Assembly (NCBI RefSeq): GCF_030272615.1
Contig: NC_081414.1
Coordinates: 765,315,483-765,379,482, forward strand
DNA length: 64,000 nucleotides
Source: Cryptomeria japonica
Taxonomy: Eukaryota > Streptophyta > Pinopsida > Cupressales > Cupressaceae
Reading direction: 5' to 3'
A model generated the notes under the pieces. It was given only the letters and a program-made list of their open reading frames with translations, had not been told where the DNA came from and ran no database searches. Below, in pieces: positions 45,691 to 56,882 of this stretch. The position numbers and the translations under genes were made by a program. Each line of letters opens with the position of its first letter. Position 1 is the stretch's first letter.

Positions 45691-46189
45691 ATATAGATAA
45701 AAAAAAGAAAAATGACATAAAAGACAATAGAAGATATATATATGCTTCTATCAAAAGACAATAGAATAAACTATAAAGATTGCTTCAAAGACAACAATTT
45801 CCCAATCTTACATAGTAGAGGAAGATAATTTTATCGAAGAAAGAGTTATCTCCATGTTGATACCATGAGAGAGAATGAGATGTGCTTCAAAGCTTTAAGG
45901 TTGCTGCAAGTCTAGTGTTGAAAGCCTCAAGAGAACACTATTGGTTGAATATGTGTGCAAGGATGAGTAAAATTACCAAAGAGTGTTAGGTATCTTCTTG
46001 TTTCTAAAATGGAAACTCAAATACTAACTTAGAAGGTTTAGATTCGACTACAATGCTCAGCTTGGATGACAAGTGTGTTACACTGGTAGAATGCAAGAAG
46101 TGTAACAATCCAACGGTTAATTGAGTTGAATATTTTTGTCACTTAGAATGCATTCATCCAAGAAAAAATGGAGTCAAATATTGAGGATC

Positions 46190-46545
46190 TGACCCAATTT
46201 AGTAGAAAGACATATAATTAAAAGAGATGTATCTAAAAGCTTCTTAATAAGGTACACATATATTATATAATTAAAAGAGGGGGAAAGAAGATACTAGAAC
46301 AAATATCTGTATCCGTATCCGTATGATAAAAGAGGGGCGTAGTAATTGACCAGCGAGAATGAGAAGAGCGTAAAATGGATGGCCTAAACTGGTGCAAATT
46401 TCCTCCAAAACATATTGCAATTCCAAGCTCAACAGACCTGCAAATTTGAGCCCACTGTGATTACCTGTTATTATCCGGTAGTAAATAAATTAAAACAGTA
46501 AAATCATTTGTGTATAGCTATGTTTTGAAACCAAGAAAACTCAAA
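46190..46545. repeat. Tail of right inverted-repeat arm
   Basis: About 46320-46545 is the reverse complement of 38726-38940. The part from 46190 onward also resembles the start of the middle decayed copy (41860-41930). Confidence 0.8.
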
Positions 46546-46616
46546 TGCACCAGCCGGGAATCGAACCCGGGTCTGTACCGTGGCAGGGTACTATTCTACC
46601 ACTAGACCACTGGTGC
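46546..46616 (-). tRNA. tRNA-Gly(GCC), right copy
   Basis: A 71-nt cloverleaf identical by eye to 38655-38725, in the opposite orientation. The anticodon loop is CTGCCAC and a T4 run follows the 3' end. Confidence 0.97.
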
Positions 46617-46715
46617 GCAGATGAAAGGAAGTAAGAGAGATCAATTGGGCAGATCTCTGTAAGCAGAAAAGGAAAGGGAAAAGAATCTTACAATGGACAG
46701 ATGAATTAGAGCAAA

Positions 46716-46788
46716 TGGAGATGCGGGGTATCGAACCCCGTACCTCTCGCATGCAAAGCGAGCGCTCTACCATGTGAGCTACATCCCC
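46716..46788 (-). tRNA. tRNA-Ala(TGC), right copy
   Basis: A 73-nt cloverleaf with anticodon loop TTTGCAT. The acceptor pairs GGGGATG with CATCTCC, so the T-T mismatch of the left copy is absent here. The T-arm is CGGGG TTCGATA CCCCG. This is the best preserved of the three Ala copies. Confidence 0.97.
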
Positions 46789-46900
46789 GAATTGCTACAA
46801 TTTTGTTTTTCCTTTGTGCAATCATTGGAAGTAGAGCGTTATGTCCTAATTCAAGATTCCCTGGAATTGGAAACAATGGGCAAACATACTGTTCAGAACG

Positions 46901-46972
46901 GCCTCTATAGCTCAGTGGTAGAGCGTCAGTCTTGTAAACTGAAGGTCCGTAGTTCGATCCTGCGTGGAGGCA
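46901..46972 (+). tRNA. tRNA-Thr(TGT), right copy
   Basis: A 72-nt cloverleaf identical by eye to 38276-38347, in the opposite orientation. It is divergent to tRNA-Ala, 112 bp away, and U6 lies 380 bp downstream on the same strand. Confidence 0.97.
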
Positions 46973-47286
46973 AATGGAGAGCGATTTGTTTGCATGGTTA
47001 GCAGCTGTGCTCGATTTTAGTGTTATCTTTCTCTTTTTCTTGCAGCACTGCAGCAGCAGTTGGGTTGTGTCAGTTCTCACTCTAAAAAAGACAAATCTGT
47101 TACTGTTATGCATTTTCCATCGTGGGATAAAAAATCTATAGTTGACATTTACGACTAACATCACGTGTTAGTCGTGCCGTACCACTTTTTGGAGCTAGAA
47201 TAGACAGCTACTCAAGAGTTGAGGTCTGTGTGTGTTTCGTGTCTCTATTCTCAAGGCGATAGAAAGACGTACACGCGTGGCTTTAC

Positions 47287-47296
47287 TCCCACATTC
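47287..47296 (+). promoter_or_regulatory. Upstream sequence element of right U6
   Basis: TCCCACATTC resembles the plant snRNA upstream element. It lies about 26 bp before the TATA box, the spacing typical of Pol III snRNA genes in plants. Confidence 0.8.
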
Positions 47297-47321
47297 ACTA
47301 CGCGTATATGATACTAGCACC

Positions 47322-47329
47322 ACATATAT
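47322..47329 (+). promoter_or_regulatory. TATA box of right U6
   Basis: ACATATAT lies about 25-30 bp before the U6 start, in a block shared with the left copy. Confidence 0.78.
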
Positions 47330-47351
47330 TGTTCCGTACGCCCCTTCTAGT

Positions 47352-47453
47352 GTCTCTTTGGAGACATCCGATAAAATTGGAACATTACAGAGAAGATTAG
47401 TATGGCCCCTGTGCAAGGATGACACACATAAATCGAGAAATGGTCCAATTTTT
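47352..47453 (+). ncRNA. U6: U6 spliceosomal snRNA gene or variant, right copy
   Basis: A full-length U6-like sequence: GTCTCTTTGGAGACATCCGA, then ACAGAGAAGATTAG, GGCCCCTGTGCAAGGATGA, and ATAAATCGAGAAATGGTCC followed by a run of about eight T residues, a good Pol III terminator. Compared with the plant consensus it has changes near the ACAGAGA box (ACATTACAGAGA for ACGATACAGAGA), in the AGC triad (TTAGTATGG for TTAGCATGG) and at two further former CG sites (TGTGCA, ACACACA). The triad change affects a catalytic nucleotide, so this copy may be a pseudogene despite its promoter and terminator. Confidence 0.85.
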
Positions 47454-47489
47454 TTTCATACTTCTCCTGTAGATCTGAGAAGGTTGGTG

Positions 47490-47800
47490 TAAAATTAGGG
47501 TTTCTACCAAATTTGGAAGAGTCAAATATGGACACGTTCATTTACCAAATTTGGAAGAGTCAAATATGGACACGTTCATTTTTAACAAGTACTCATATGT
47601 CGTATCCTTCTTCTACAAAGAGTTCCTTTTGGCTATTAAATTTGAATTTTCTTAACTCACCATTACCATTTCTTGAGTATTCAATTAAGTGAAATGAGTA
47701 TACGCATTAATTTGTACTATTTGTTAATATTTTTATTCTACTTTCTTGTTTTCATAAAACATATTTGTTATCACACCAAGTGGGTCATTGCATGTGGTAT
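47490..47800. repeat. Dispersed repeat, copy 1 (partner 54080-54475)
   Basis: The two segments share an ordered series of words (AGGGTTTCTACCAAATTT, TTTGTTAATATT, CAAGTGGGTCA or CAAGTGGATCA, CATGTGGTAT) with much divergence. Non-coding and unclassified. Confidence 0.6.
47507..47581. repeat. Two tandem 38-bp units
   Basis: The unit ACCAAATTTGGAAGAGTCAA followed by ATATGGACACGTTCATTT is present twice head to tail. Confidence 0.9.
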
Positions 47801-47920
47801 ATACTTGGACACAATATAGAAAGAAATTTGTGAAATATTTTGGAAAATTTATCATTGATAATTGGGTTTAGAAAGATAATGAAGAAGAATTGTCCTAGTT
47901 GGCAAAGGACAAAGAATGAG

Positions 47921-48164
47921 TTTTAGAGAGTGACTTGCACTTATAAGTATTTGATCCTAAATATGAATGACCATGATAGGATAATAAACCATTTAAGTTT
48001 ATGTATCATTGAATATCATATTTTTGTTCTTATACCAACTAGTTTTAGAGAGTGACTTGCACTTATAAGTATTTGATCCTAAATATGAATGACCGTGATA
48101 GGATAATAAACCATTTAAATTTATGTATCATTGAATATCATATTTTTGTTCTTATACCAACTAG
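47921..48164. repeat. Two tandem 122-bp units
   Basis: The unit starting TTTTAGAGAGTGACTTGCAC and ending TATACCAACTAG occurs twice (47921-48042 and 48043-48164) with very few differences. The left arm has a single related copy (about 36745-36830, inverted), so the duplication happened on the right after the inverted duplication. Confidence 0.93.
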
Positions 48165-48344
48165 ATTTAGAGTTTTATCTTTAGAAAATAAGTCACAAAA
48201 ACTTTCAATGTCCTATGCATTTGAGTATTGGAAACATTGTTCATTTCTAAGACTACCCGCATACCTTATATCTAACTAGGTGTACTAGATATATTGTTCT
48301 ATTTGAAACTATTCTTATGTAACAATACGAGTGGCTATGCAACC

Positions 48345-48922
48345 CTTCTATTAACCATAAACCAAGAATCCAAATCAATGTTCCAGCTAGCACGGTTTAT
48401 AATCCAATAGGTGAGATATCATATTTTCAACAAGAATTATATATGACTCCAAATAATCATAAATAAAACAACAAATCATAATGCAAAACCATGTCAAAGC
48501 CTCATGTAAACATCTCTACTAACCATAATACATAACAATTATTGAGCCATTCATAACAATATAAGAATTTACATCATAGGTGAAGAGTTATAATCAGCCC
48601 ATTATAAATTTGATTAAGGGGACAAGGAATAGAACTTAAGGTTTCACTATCAATTTTGGGTATTAGCTTATATATGAAATATTCTAACATTATTCTCCCT
48701 TATCAACTTAAGGAGAATAGCATAATCCATAAGTATGAGATTTCTTTCTCGATCTAGGAGATTTAAATCCATTCTATAAAACACAATTTGAAATAGGACT
48801 TAAATAATCTTGGCCAACTCACTTATCCATTCACTAGTATAGAGTCATATGTGGCAAGAGTAAAATAATCCACTTGATTTGTATGATGTCTTCGTAAGTC
48901 AATTTTTCATTGAAATCTCATA
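48345..48922 (-). repeat. Dispersed repeat copy 2 (partner at 11.8-12.5 kb)
   Basis: The reverse complement aligns with 11770-12525. Homology fades at both ends without visible terminal repeats. Confidence 0.75.
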
Positions 48923-50546
48923 CTAGGTGTTGCTTTATTTGATATATTTCCTCAAAGAAATATGGTCTAGTGGACTACAATTTTTGTAGGACATGCATAA
49001 AATAGATTGAAAAGAAGTTAGAATTTTTTAAGAAAATACGATTGGAAAGTGCATACACTAATACTGGCATCTCAACCTTTTCAAGTTCTAGCATTAATTT
49101 ATTAGTTTAATTATTCATTTTATGCCTACTATGTCAAGTCATCTTGTGGGACCTAACAACTGAGGTGGCATTTGAAATGGAGGTGACTAGTATTACATGC
49201 AAGCTACAATTATGGAATTAGGCATCATATTTGATGATGTGGCTATGCAACCTTACTTATAAGTAGGGGACTTGCTAAGTAAGCTACCATAAAAATTGGG
49301 AATGATTTGAAATTTTCGCATAGGATTTTGAGAAGCGTGAAGTAAGGGTTTTCAATTATTGGGTCCTCTCCCCTAGTTATATGTAATGAAAAGCAAAGCT
49401 TAGTTCTCAACTCTTTAATAGTGTTTTGTGCATTACAATCATACTCTACATCAAATGCATAACTATAGATTAATTCAAATATGCTTCCTATGCTCTTAAG
49501 AGGTTTTGAATATGAAGGCATACGGTTTCACAAAATATTCAACATTTTCCTCAAGAAAATAGATCATAAAGATACATTGACTCTCTTAATGTATTATTTC
49601 TTCTTTATTGAATTTTTTTTTTTAACTGTTGCTTGATCCGAAACAATCTAGATCTGACATACATACAAACAAGACAAGACTGTAGGAAAATTGGATAAAT
49701 CCCATAGGCATTTTGATAAAATTTATCATGTTGACATATGAACATCTTATGTGTTTCTTAAGAAAATCATCTCTCCTTAGCAAAGATACAAATCACATTC
49801 AAGAGTTGAACCTATAGAAAGAAAATTTCTCTACAAATAGATATCAAAGCTTGATATGAAGAGCCTAGTAGAACACACAATAATAAATCCCAATTTATGA
49901 AAGGTACAATAAAATTTTTGTTTTACTATTTTTAACAAAAATGACTATTAAGTTATTGAGGAAAATCAACAAAAAATTATCAAAGCCAATTTCAAATTGT
50001 TGAATAAAACTAAACCCACTTGATCTAAAATTCCCAACGAATAGAGGAAATACACCTCCAAATGCAGATTGAAAAATAACTATTCACAGTGAGAACCCTA
50101 TGCAAAAAAAGATCAAAGGCAACCTCAAAGAGTTAGGTAATCTACTAAATCTTCTTGTTGCATGTTTTCTGGTTCATCTACGAATACTGAAAAATGTCTT
50201 TGTATTTGACCATCCGTTTAGTGGAAGAATGCACTACACTACCCTACTAAGGGCACAATGTGATCCTATTCTAGCTATCTTATACCTTGTTTGATGTGGG
50301 AACAACAACAATTCACTCCACCTTAACATAGAAATATACCATATTTGCATCAAAAGATCACTTTGACTTGACTAAACAATATTTTTTTCTCAAAATTTAT
50401 GGCACTAATGACCTTTTTTGTTGCTAGTGCTATTTTCATTCAATACCAAATCACTCTAAAAACTTAAAATTGTTTCCATGTTGCAAGATTAAAATTGCTT
50501 AAAATCTCTGCATTGCAATAATATTGCATCGATGAAGGTTTTCTTA
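48923..50546. other. AT-rich non-coding stretch
   Basis: Only short open frames without motifs on either strand. No gene, RNA or transposon end supported. Confidence 0.5.
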
Positions 50547-51765
50547 TGTTACATCCATAGACATCCAAAATTAATTAAATTAATATTTAATTAATTCAAG
50601 CCTTACAACATAATTAATTAATTTAATTATGTTGGTCCCTTTCTTCTTAAAATTAATTAAATCAAATTTAATTAATTTTATCACTATAGTCCTATAATTA
50701 ATTCATCAAAATTAATTATTTCCTATTCTTCTAAAAATCATTTCAAATATCATTTATTTCTTCTAAATTATGCTTAGCTAATTAACTTCAATTAACTAAG
50801 CTAACCATGTGATTCCAATAAATCACTTTCCCCAATCCTCACTTAGCCTAATTAATTCTTCTAGAAGCTTGATTATCCTCATGCCACATCTTCCTAACTT
50901 TCCCACTTGCACTCTAATCACTCATTAATCCACCTAATACAATTCCTTAATCATTTGTGCATCCCTAATCACCTTGATTAGGAATGGGCCAACTTTTTTC
51001 CATAAATGGCTTTCCCATCTCATCCTCCAATCTTAAATGCACCCACTTTGATCCTTTCAAGGAAATTCAAATTCTTTGAATCTCCCCATGCCTCCTCTTC
51101 CCAAGGAATTTTTAATTCATTTTCTCATTTAGTCTTCCCACACATCTCTTATTTAGATATTTTTAATTCCTCCTCCCTTCCCCCAAGGAATTTTATATTC
51201 CTTTTTCTCTTCTCAATGTACTTGAGAGCTCTTCCCCATGAATCTTGAGAGGTGTATTGACAAGAAATGCCTTTATGGCATATCTCTTGGATCCCACACC
51301 TTATCCTCTCAATCATCTCCCACTCTCTCTTTCAATCCTATCCCTCCATTTCGAAATCAATATTGGCCCTCCATTTTGGCCTCCAATCTACAAATTGGAG
51401 TCTCATCTCCCCTCAAATCATCCACTTCTCATGCATTGTCATGTTGTCCATTTTAGTCCCAAGATCATCCATAGCACCATCATAATGCCCAAATCTTGCC
51501 TCACTTAGGCAATTCATTTCATCCTACTCAATCACTCAATCCAATCTCTTGTTGTGTAGTGGAGAGCAATCCACACCAATCCCTCATCCAAGGAGAAAAT
51601 CAAGTGGAGCAACAAGGGCACATCTTCCACTTCATCAAGCTTAATTCGAGGAGCAAGAGAAGAGTTTGGAAGGTATAATGGTTATTTTATGCATGTTTTA
51701 ATGATTTTGTGCTTATTTGGATAAATACTAACCATCGTCACCTTTGGAAGTTTTCTCTTGGTTCA
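50547..51765 (+). repeat. Candidate Ty3/gypsy 5' LTR relic
   Basis: The segment starts TGTTACATCC with an AATTAATTAA-rich block, as in the LTR of element D, and ends GGTTCA. A primer-binding-site-like TGGCACGCTCGATGGG follows from 51769. No second LTR or target duplication was found, so the limits are provisional. Confidence 0.45.
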
Positions 51766-52850
51766 TTTTGGCACGCTCGATGGGACCCATGTCCCTAGAA
51801 TCTAATCGTTCACAAGTTCTCAGAACGACGTTTGAGATTTCACTTCGGCATCTCCGCAACGCTGTTTCGGCGTCTTTGAAATTCTACTTTGGCATCTTCA
51901 TTTAAATTTAAACTTTCTCGCCAACATTTTGTGCAAAAACTAAGATTGACGTCTCCGTCTACATATTGGAGTCTATGCCCCTCTATTTCGGCATCTCCGC
52001 AGTACAAATTAGCACCTCCATTAAAGACAAAAATCCTACCTAACATTTAAAAAAAAAATTCATAAAAATCAACGTCTACATTAATGTCAATCCATCCACA
52101 GATCAACGTCTGTGCAAACATGAATCCACGGATCAATGTTTGTGCATACTTCAACGTCTCCGCCTGGGTACTTTTTCTGCTTATTTTTAAAATTTAAAAT
52201 TTTGAATTTTTGCAAGCTAATCTTTTTTTTTGTTTAGGACCTCAATCAATGTCTGCGCCTGCATGTCAACATCTCTGCTTATTCTCGCTTACTCTCAATT
52301 TTTTAAAATTTTGAATTTGCATGCTAACTTTTTCTGTGCAGGACCTCAATCAATGTTTGTGCAAACGAATTAGTGTCTACGCTTGCACTTTAGCGTCTCT
52401 ACTCAAGTGTTTGATTTTGATTTTTCAATAACTTTTCTTTGTCCTCACAACGTTTTCGTCTGTCCAAGACTAAGAACCAAAACTACTAATCGTTGTTGCA
52501 GGACACTTGTCAAAGAATATCATTTTCCCACTAGCTTAGATTTGATTTTCATGCATTATATTATAAAACACATATTTTGGTGTTAAAAAGAACGTGTGTT
52601 TTTCGTGTTTTGTGTGCTTGCACATTCGTAGGGTGGACTTATCATTACGCTTAGTATCCTCTCCCCTCGCCTTTGTGGATCTTGGGTGTAAGAGAAAATT
52701 GATTAACAACACCCGCCTTTTCTTTTTGTAGTGAGGGGTATCTTTGATTGGGGATTTCATCACCCCACAAGGGTACTTCGAATTGGGACAAGTCGAGGAT
52801 ATCGACTCTCTCAGCGTGATCTCGAGTGGTGTCTTTCGAGCAAGAAACAT
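51766..52850 (+). repeat. CGTCT-rich leader-like repeat region
   Basis: After the putative primer-binding site the sequence repeats the word CGTCT (as in GGCGTCT, AACGTCT, TAGCGTCT) many times at irregular spacing. It includes two copies about 104 bp apart of a unit containing AGGACCTCAATCAATGT (52236 and 52340). No gag or pol coding follows. It looks like the repetitive leader of a decayed gypsy element (inference). Confidence 0.5.
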
Positions 52851-54079
52851 AAATAGAAATGTGACATGAATCTAGTATGGGAAATGGAATTTTAATAAAT
52901 AGCAATATCTATGATTTTTTTCTTAACAAATTTTAGAGATTCATTAATCATCCAAATCATAATAAATTGGGTAGGATAACCATGATAGCTTATACTCATT
53001 TAGATGCCCTGCCAAAACTAAATCCAAATCCCATAAGAATAGTCCCCATGAAACCAAAAATAAAACAATATCCTATTGAAACCCTAGAAACCCTATCTAT
53101 GAGTAATTACAAGAATTTCAATAAAGCAAAGCCCATCAAACTTGTCTTCATTACACCTTCTTCAATACAACTTCTCATATGGGTGTCTCTCCAAAATTCT
53201 TATTTTCCCCTACAATACATAGATCTAACATAGAATGATCTACCCACAAAACATTTGAAAACCATACAATTGATTGCTAAAATTACCTCTATACAAAACT
53301 CAAAGAAAAATTATATGGTACCCTTCTTTAAAAATGAGCAATCAATTGTACTAATGGAGGTGGGGGTGGTGTATATGGTACCCTTCTTTAACTTCTTTGA
53401 TATTGTGTGACGAGACATGAATTGGTTGTGTTGGCTTCTATTTTCTATGGTTTCTATTGGCTCTACTATCCTTTCCCTCTTCAGATGTGACACCACAATT
53501 CATTGCGATCATTGATACCTTGTTGACCATGTTGCTTGCATTTGTGAAGATGAAAAACTAGCATGAGACATGACAATTTTGGTGGAGTTTCCACCAAGAA
53601 AAGCCTATCAAATAATTAGGCTACGTATAGTAGATTTATGTTTAGAATTATAACTTGTAATTAAGTTATACAATCATTTATATGATCTTATATATGTAGT
53701 TAATTCAAACTAGGTAGCATCCAAGGCATACATATGGTATACATAAGAACTACTTGTTAGTTCATGGTTCTCAAATTGTGAATTGTGTTCATTTTAAAGA
53801 CCTTTGAAATTTTTCTACCTTGAAATGGATTATAATTGTCAAGAATTATCATATTATATTCTTTCCTTGTTCAATTTACTTCATTACAAGTGGTATCTTA
53901 GCATGAGAAATATATGAAACACTACATTTTTTTTTTAATTCAAGAAGTCAACTCGTGAAGTGTATATCTCTCTCAAATTGACAGTTTGTTTGTTTTTTTA
54001 ATTTCTAGAAGGTTGATCAAGGACATATTGAAGCAACTATGACATAAATTTGAGGTCATTTTGAACTTAGATATGAGAG
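52851..54079. other. AT-rich non-coding stretch
   Basis: The word ATATGGTACCCTTCTTTAA occurs at 53312 and again about 60 bp later. No gene supported. Confidence 0.5.
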
Positions 54080-54475
54080 AGTTATTAAAAAAATAGGGTT
54101 TCTACCAAATTTTCTATAAGGGCTACAAAATAACGAAATTATTCTAAATTTGGAAGGATTGGACATGAATACATCAAGCCATCTATAGTCTTGATCTAAA
54201 GTCATTTGGAGTCATTTTTAGCAAGTATCCATGTCTTTTGCCCATTGTTCATCAAATGGCTAGATTGGTTAGTAAGTTTGAATGTTCAATTGGATAAGGT
54301 AGGCCAAACTCACTATTGTCATCAATTACTTGCATTTAGTTAAGTGAAGAAAGTATGTGCATCAACTTTTAATATTTGTTAATATTCTATTTTACTTTGT
54401 TATTTGATAAAATAATTTTTTATTAGGCCAAGTGGATCACTACATGTGGTATCAAAGAGCTTAGTTCATACATTA
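54080..54475. repeat. Dispersed repeat, copy 2 (partner 47490-47800)
   Basis: Same order of shared words as the partner, more diverged and with extra sequence in the middle. Confidence 0.6.
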
Positions 54476-56500
54476 GGCTTGTGAGCCATCTACAACTTGC
54501 ACATGATATAAAATTATCTAAGATAATTTACTGTGGTTGCAATATCTTTTACCATTTGTTAATATTCTACTCTACTTTGTTATTTGACAAACATAACTCC
54601 TTATCTTCATATTATAATGAGCAACAAGTAATAAGTTACTTTCTTATTACAATAATGATTGTATTATATTAAAATAGTTTTACAATATCAATAAGTACAA
54701 CAATAATTCATACCAATAGCAATGGAAAATCATATCAATATAATGCAATTGAAGTTCATGTATAATGAATCTCAAATATAAAATTATATATAAGATTTTC
54801 CTCTAAAATCACTAGGGTTTTATCTTAGGATTCTCACACTTGAACACAAATGCTCAAAATAGTTTTTAAGAGGAATTTGATTGCGTGTCAATGGTGATCT
54901 TAAATAAAAATATTTTCTTGCTTATATCCTCCATAAATAAAATAGGTTGGTCATCAAGTACATCCATAAATTCAAATTAATATAGTGATCATGGGTGGGA
55001 AAGATTCCACTTTGAAAGTTATGGCACCAAAAAAACTACTAGAAATAATGTGACACGTGTTATGAAGTTAGGATTACTATAGGTCAAGGCATAATGGGTC
55101 GGTCATACCACCAGATGTACATACTATAGGTTAGGGCATTAAGAGTTGAACAACAAGCATGCTAGTAAGGGCAAGTTCAAGAAGTCCAACAAATATGATA
55201 GTGGGGTAGGAAAAAGATGAAAAGTGTGACAAGATGGAGAAGTTTGAATCTTGTATAGGAAGAATGGAAGAGAAGAGTGGAGGAAAAGCATACTTAGAAA
55301 GGAAAATCACAAAAAATAAAAATAAGAAAGAAATAAGTGCAAGCCTAACATGTATAGACATAAATTGATTAGAAATGAGATATGACAAAATATCTAATGT
55401 GATAGTTCATCTACCTATTCAAGTGCTAAACCTTGAATCCCTCAAACCAACAAATGTGCATGAAGTAAAAATTGCAGTAATTGTGTACTATATAATGGAT
55501 ATGGTTTGTGCCAAGGTAAGGTGTTTAGTCACTATAGTGATATATATTAAAATACATTAGAGAAGCCCCCCTTGATTTAATAGAGCTAAAAGTGAAGGGA
55601 TTTTTACCCACCTCAATAATGGGTCCTAAATTGCCTTGCCTAATCATAAGGTTATACGTATTTTCCCTAAGTTTGACACCCTAACACTCAATAAAAGACT
55701 TACCTAAGTTAGGGATTTGAGACTGACAACTTAGATCACCAACATAATGATTAGTTACAAAGATATGGATAGAAAAGTGAGTTGGTATTGTAGCCTACCC
55801 ATATTTTAGGAGCAATTTGACTAAAATTAGTTAATTCTACTCCATTTTTCATGTGCACTTTTGTTTCAAGTCATCCCTAATATGTTCTAGATCATTCCAA
55901 GCTCGTCCCAAACAAAAATACAAAATCCCTAGTGATAAAAACCTTCAAGTTGAATTCTCCATAACTTCTAAGGCATCTCCTTGACTAAAATTAGAAACAA
56001 GAGCCTAATAATCAAACATAATTTTGAACTATATAAATCTAACATTACTTATAACAAAGTAAAAAAATTACAAAGATCTCTTTAAATTCCTCACTCAAGA
56101 TTTAGGGCAATCTATTTGCCTAGCTATTGTGTTGGTCATTTTTTGAGTTTCCTATCGTATAAGTTTTATAAACTCTTATATTGCTAATTTTACTTTGAAC
56201 TATTTTGTTGGTTGTTTTTTGAGTTTTATAAAATCTTATACTGCTAAGTTTACTTTGAACTATTTTTTAATTTTATAATTTTGTACTATTTGGTATTGTT
56301 AATGGCTGGTTAAAGTTGCCTTTAGGTTGTTTGTCTATAAGGTTAGCATCCTTGTCTTGTTGTTGTTTAAAATTAAAAACAAACAATAAAAAAATCAAAT
56401 AAACAAAAATAACAAGTTAAAATGACTCATTATATATGTTGTCGTCATAATTCCAATCTTCAACTTCATAAATACAAACCTCCCTCAAACATTATATAAG
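54476..56500. other. AT-rich non-coding stretch
   Basis: A short internal duplication around TTTTATAAA, CTTATA and TTTACTTTGAACTATTTT lies at 56160-56265. No gene or RNA supported. Confidence 0.5.
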
Positions 56501-56882
56501 ACATTAAAAGTTTTTCAAGAACAAATTTGTAAAGAAAATAAAAAGAAAAACAAAACACAAATCTCTCTCGAGAACTATAGAAAACATTTACAATTTTTAG
56601 AAAAAAACAAATTTATAAAGAAAATGAAAAAAGGACCACTTTTAATACATATTTAACAACATTTAAATTGAAGTGAAGAAAAAGTAATTTCAAAATGATG
56701 TCTTACTGAACATTAAAAGTTTTTCAAGAACAAATTTGTAAAGCAAATGAAAAGAAAAGCAAAACACAAATCTCTCTGAAAACTATACAAAATATTTATG
56801 GAAAAAAAAAAAAAACCACTTTTAATACATATTTAACAATATTTTAATTGAAATACAAAAAAGTAATTTCAAAGTGAGATGT
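56501..56882. repeat. Tandem duplication, 209-bp period
   Basis: Two copies (from 56501 and from 56710) share ACATTAAAAGTTTTTCAAGA, ACAAATCTCTCT and CACTTTTAATACATATTTAA in the same order, with substitutions and an indel. Confidence 0.88.

Noticed and set aside
47195-47492. Open frames over the U6 gene on both strands
   Set aside because: The sequence is U6 snRNA; the frames are incidental.
50547-52850. Complete solo LTR spanning the whole region (TGTTAC...AAACA)
   Set aside because: No target duplication flanks these ends, and a primer-binding-like site lies inside. The LTR plus leader interpretation fits better.
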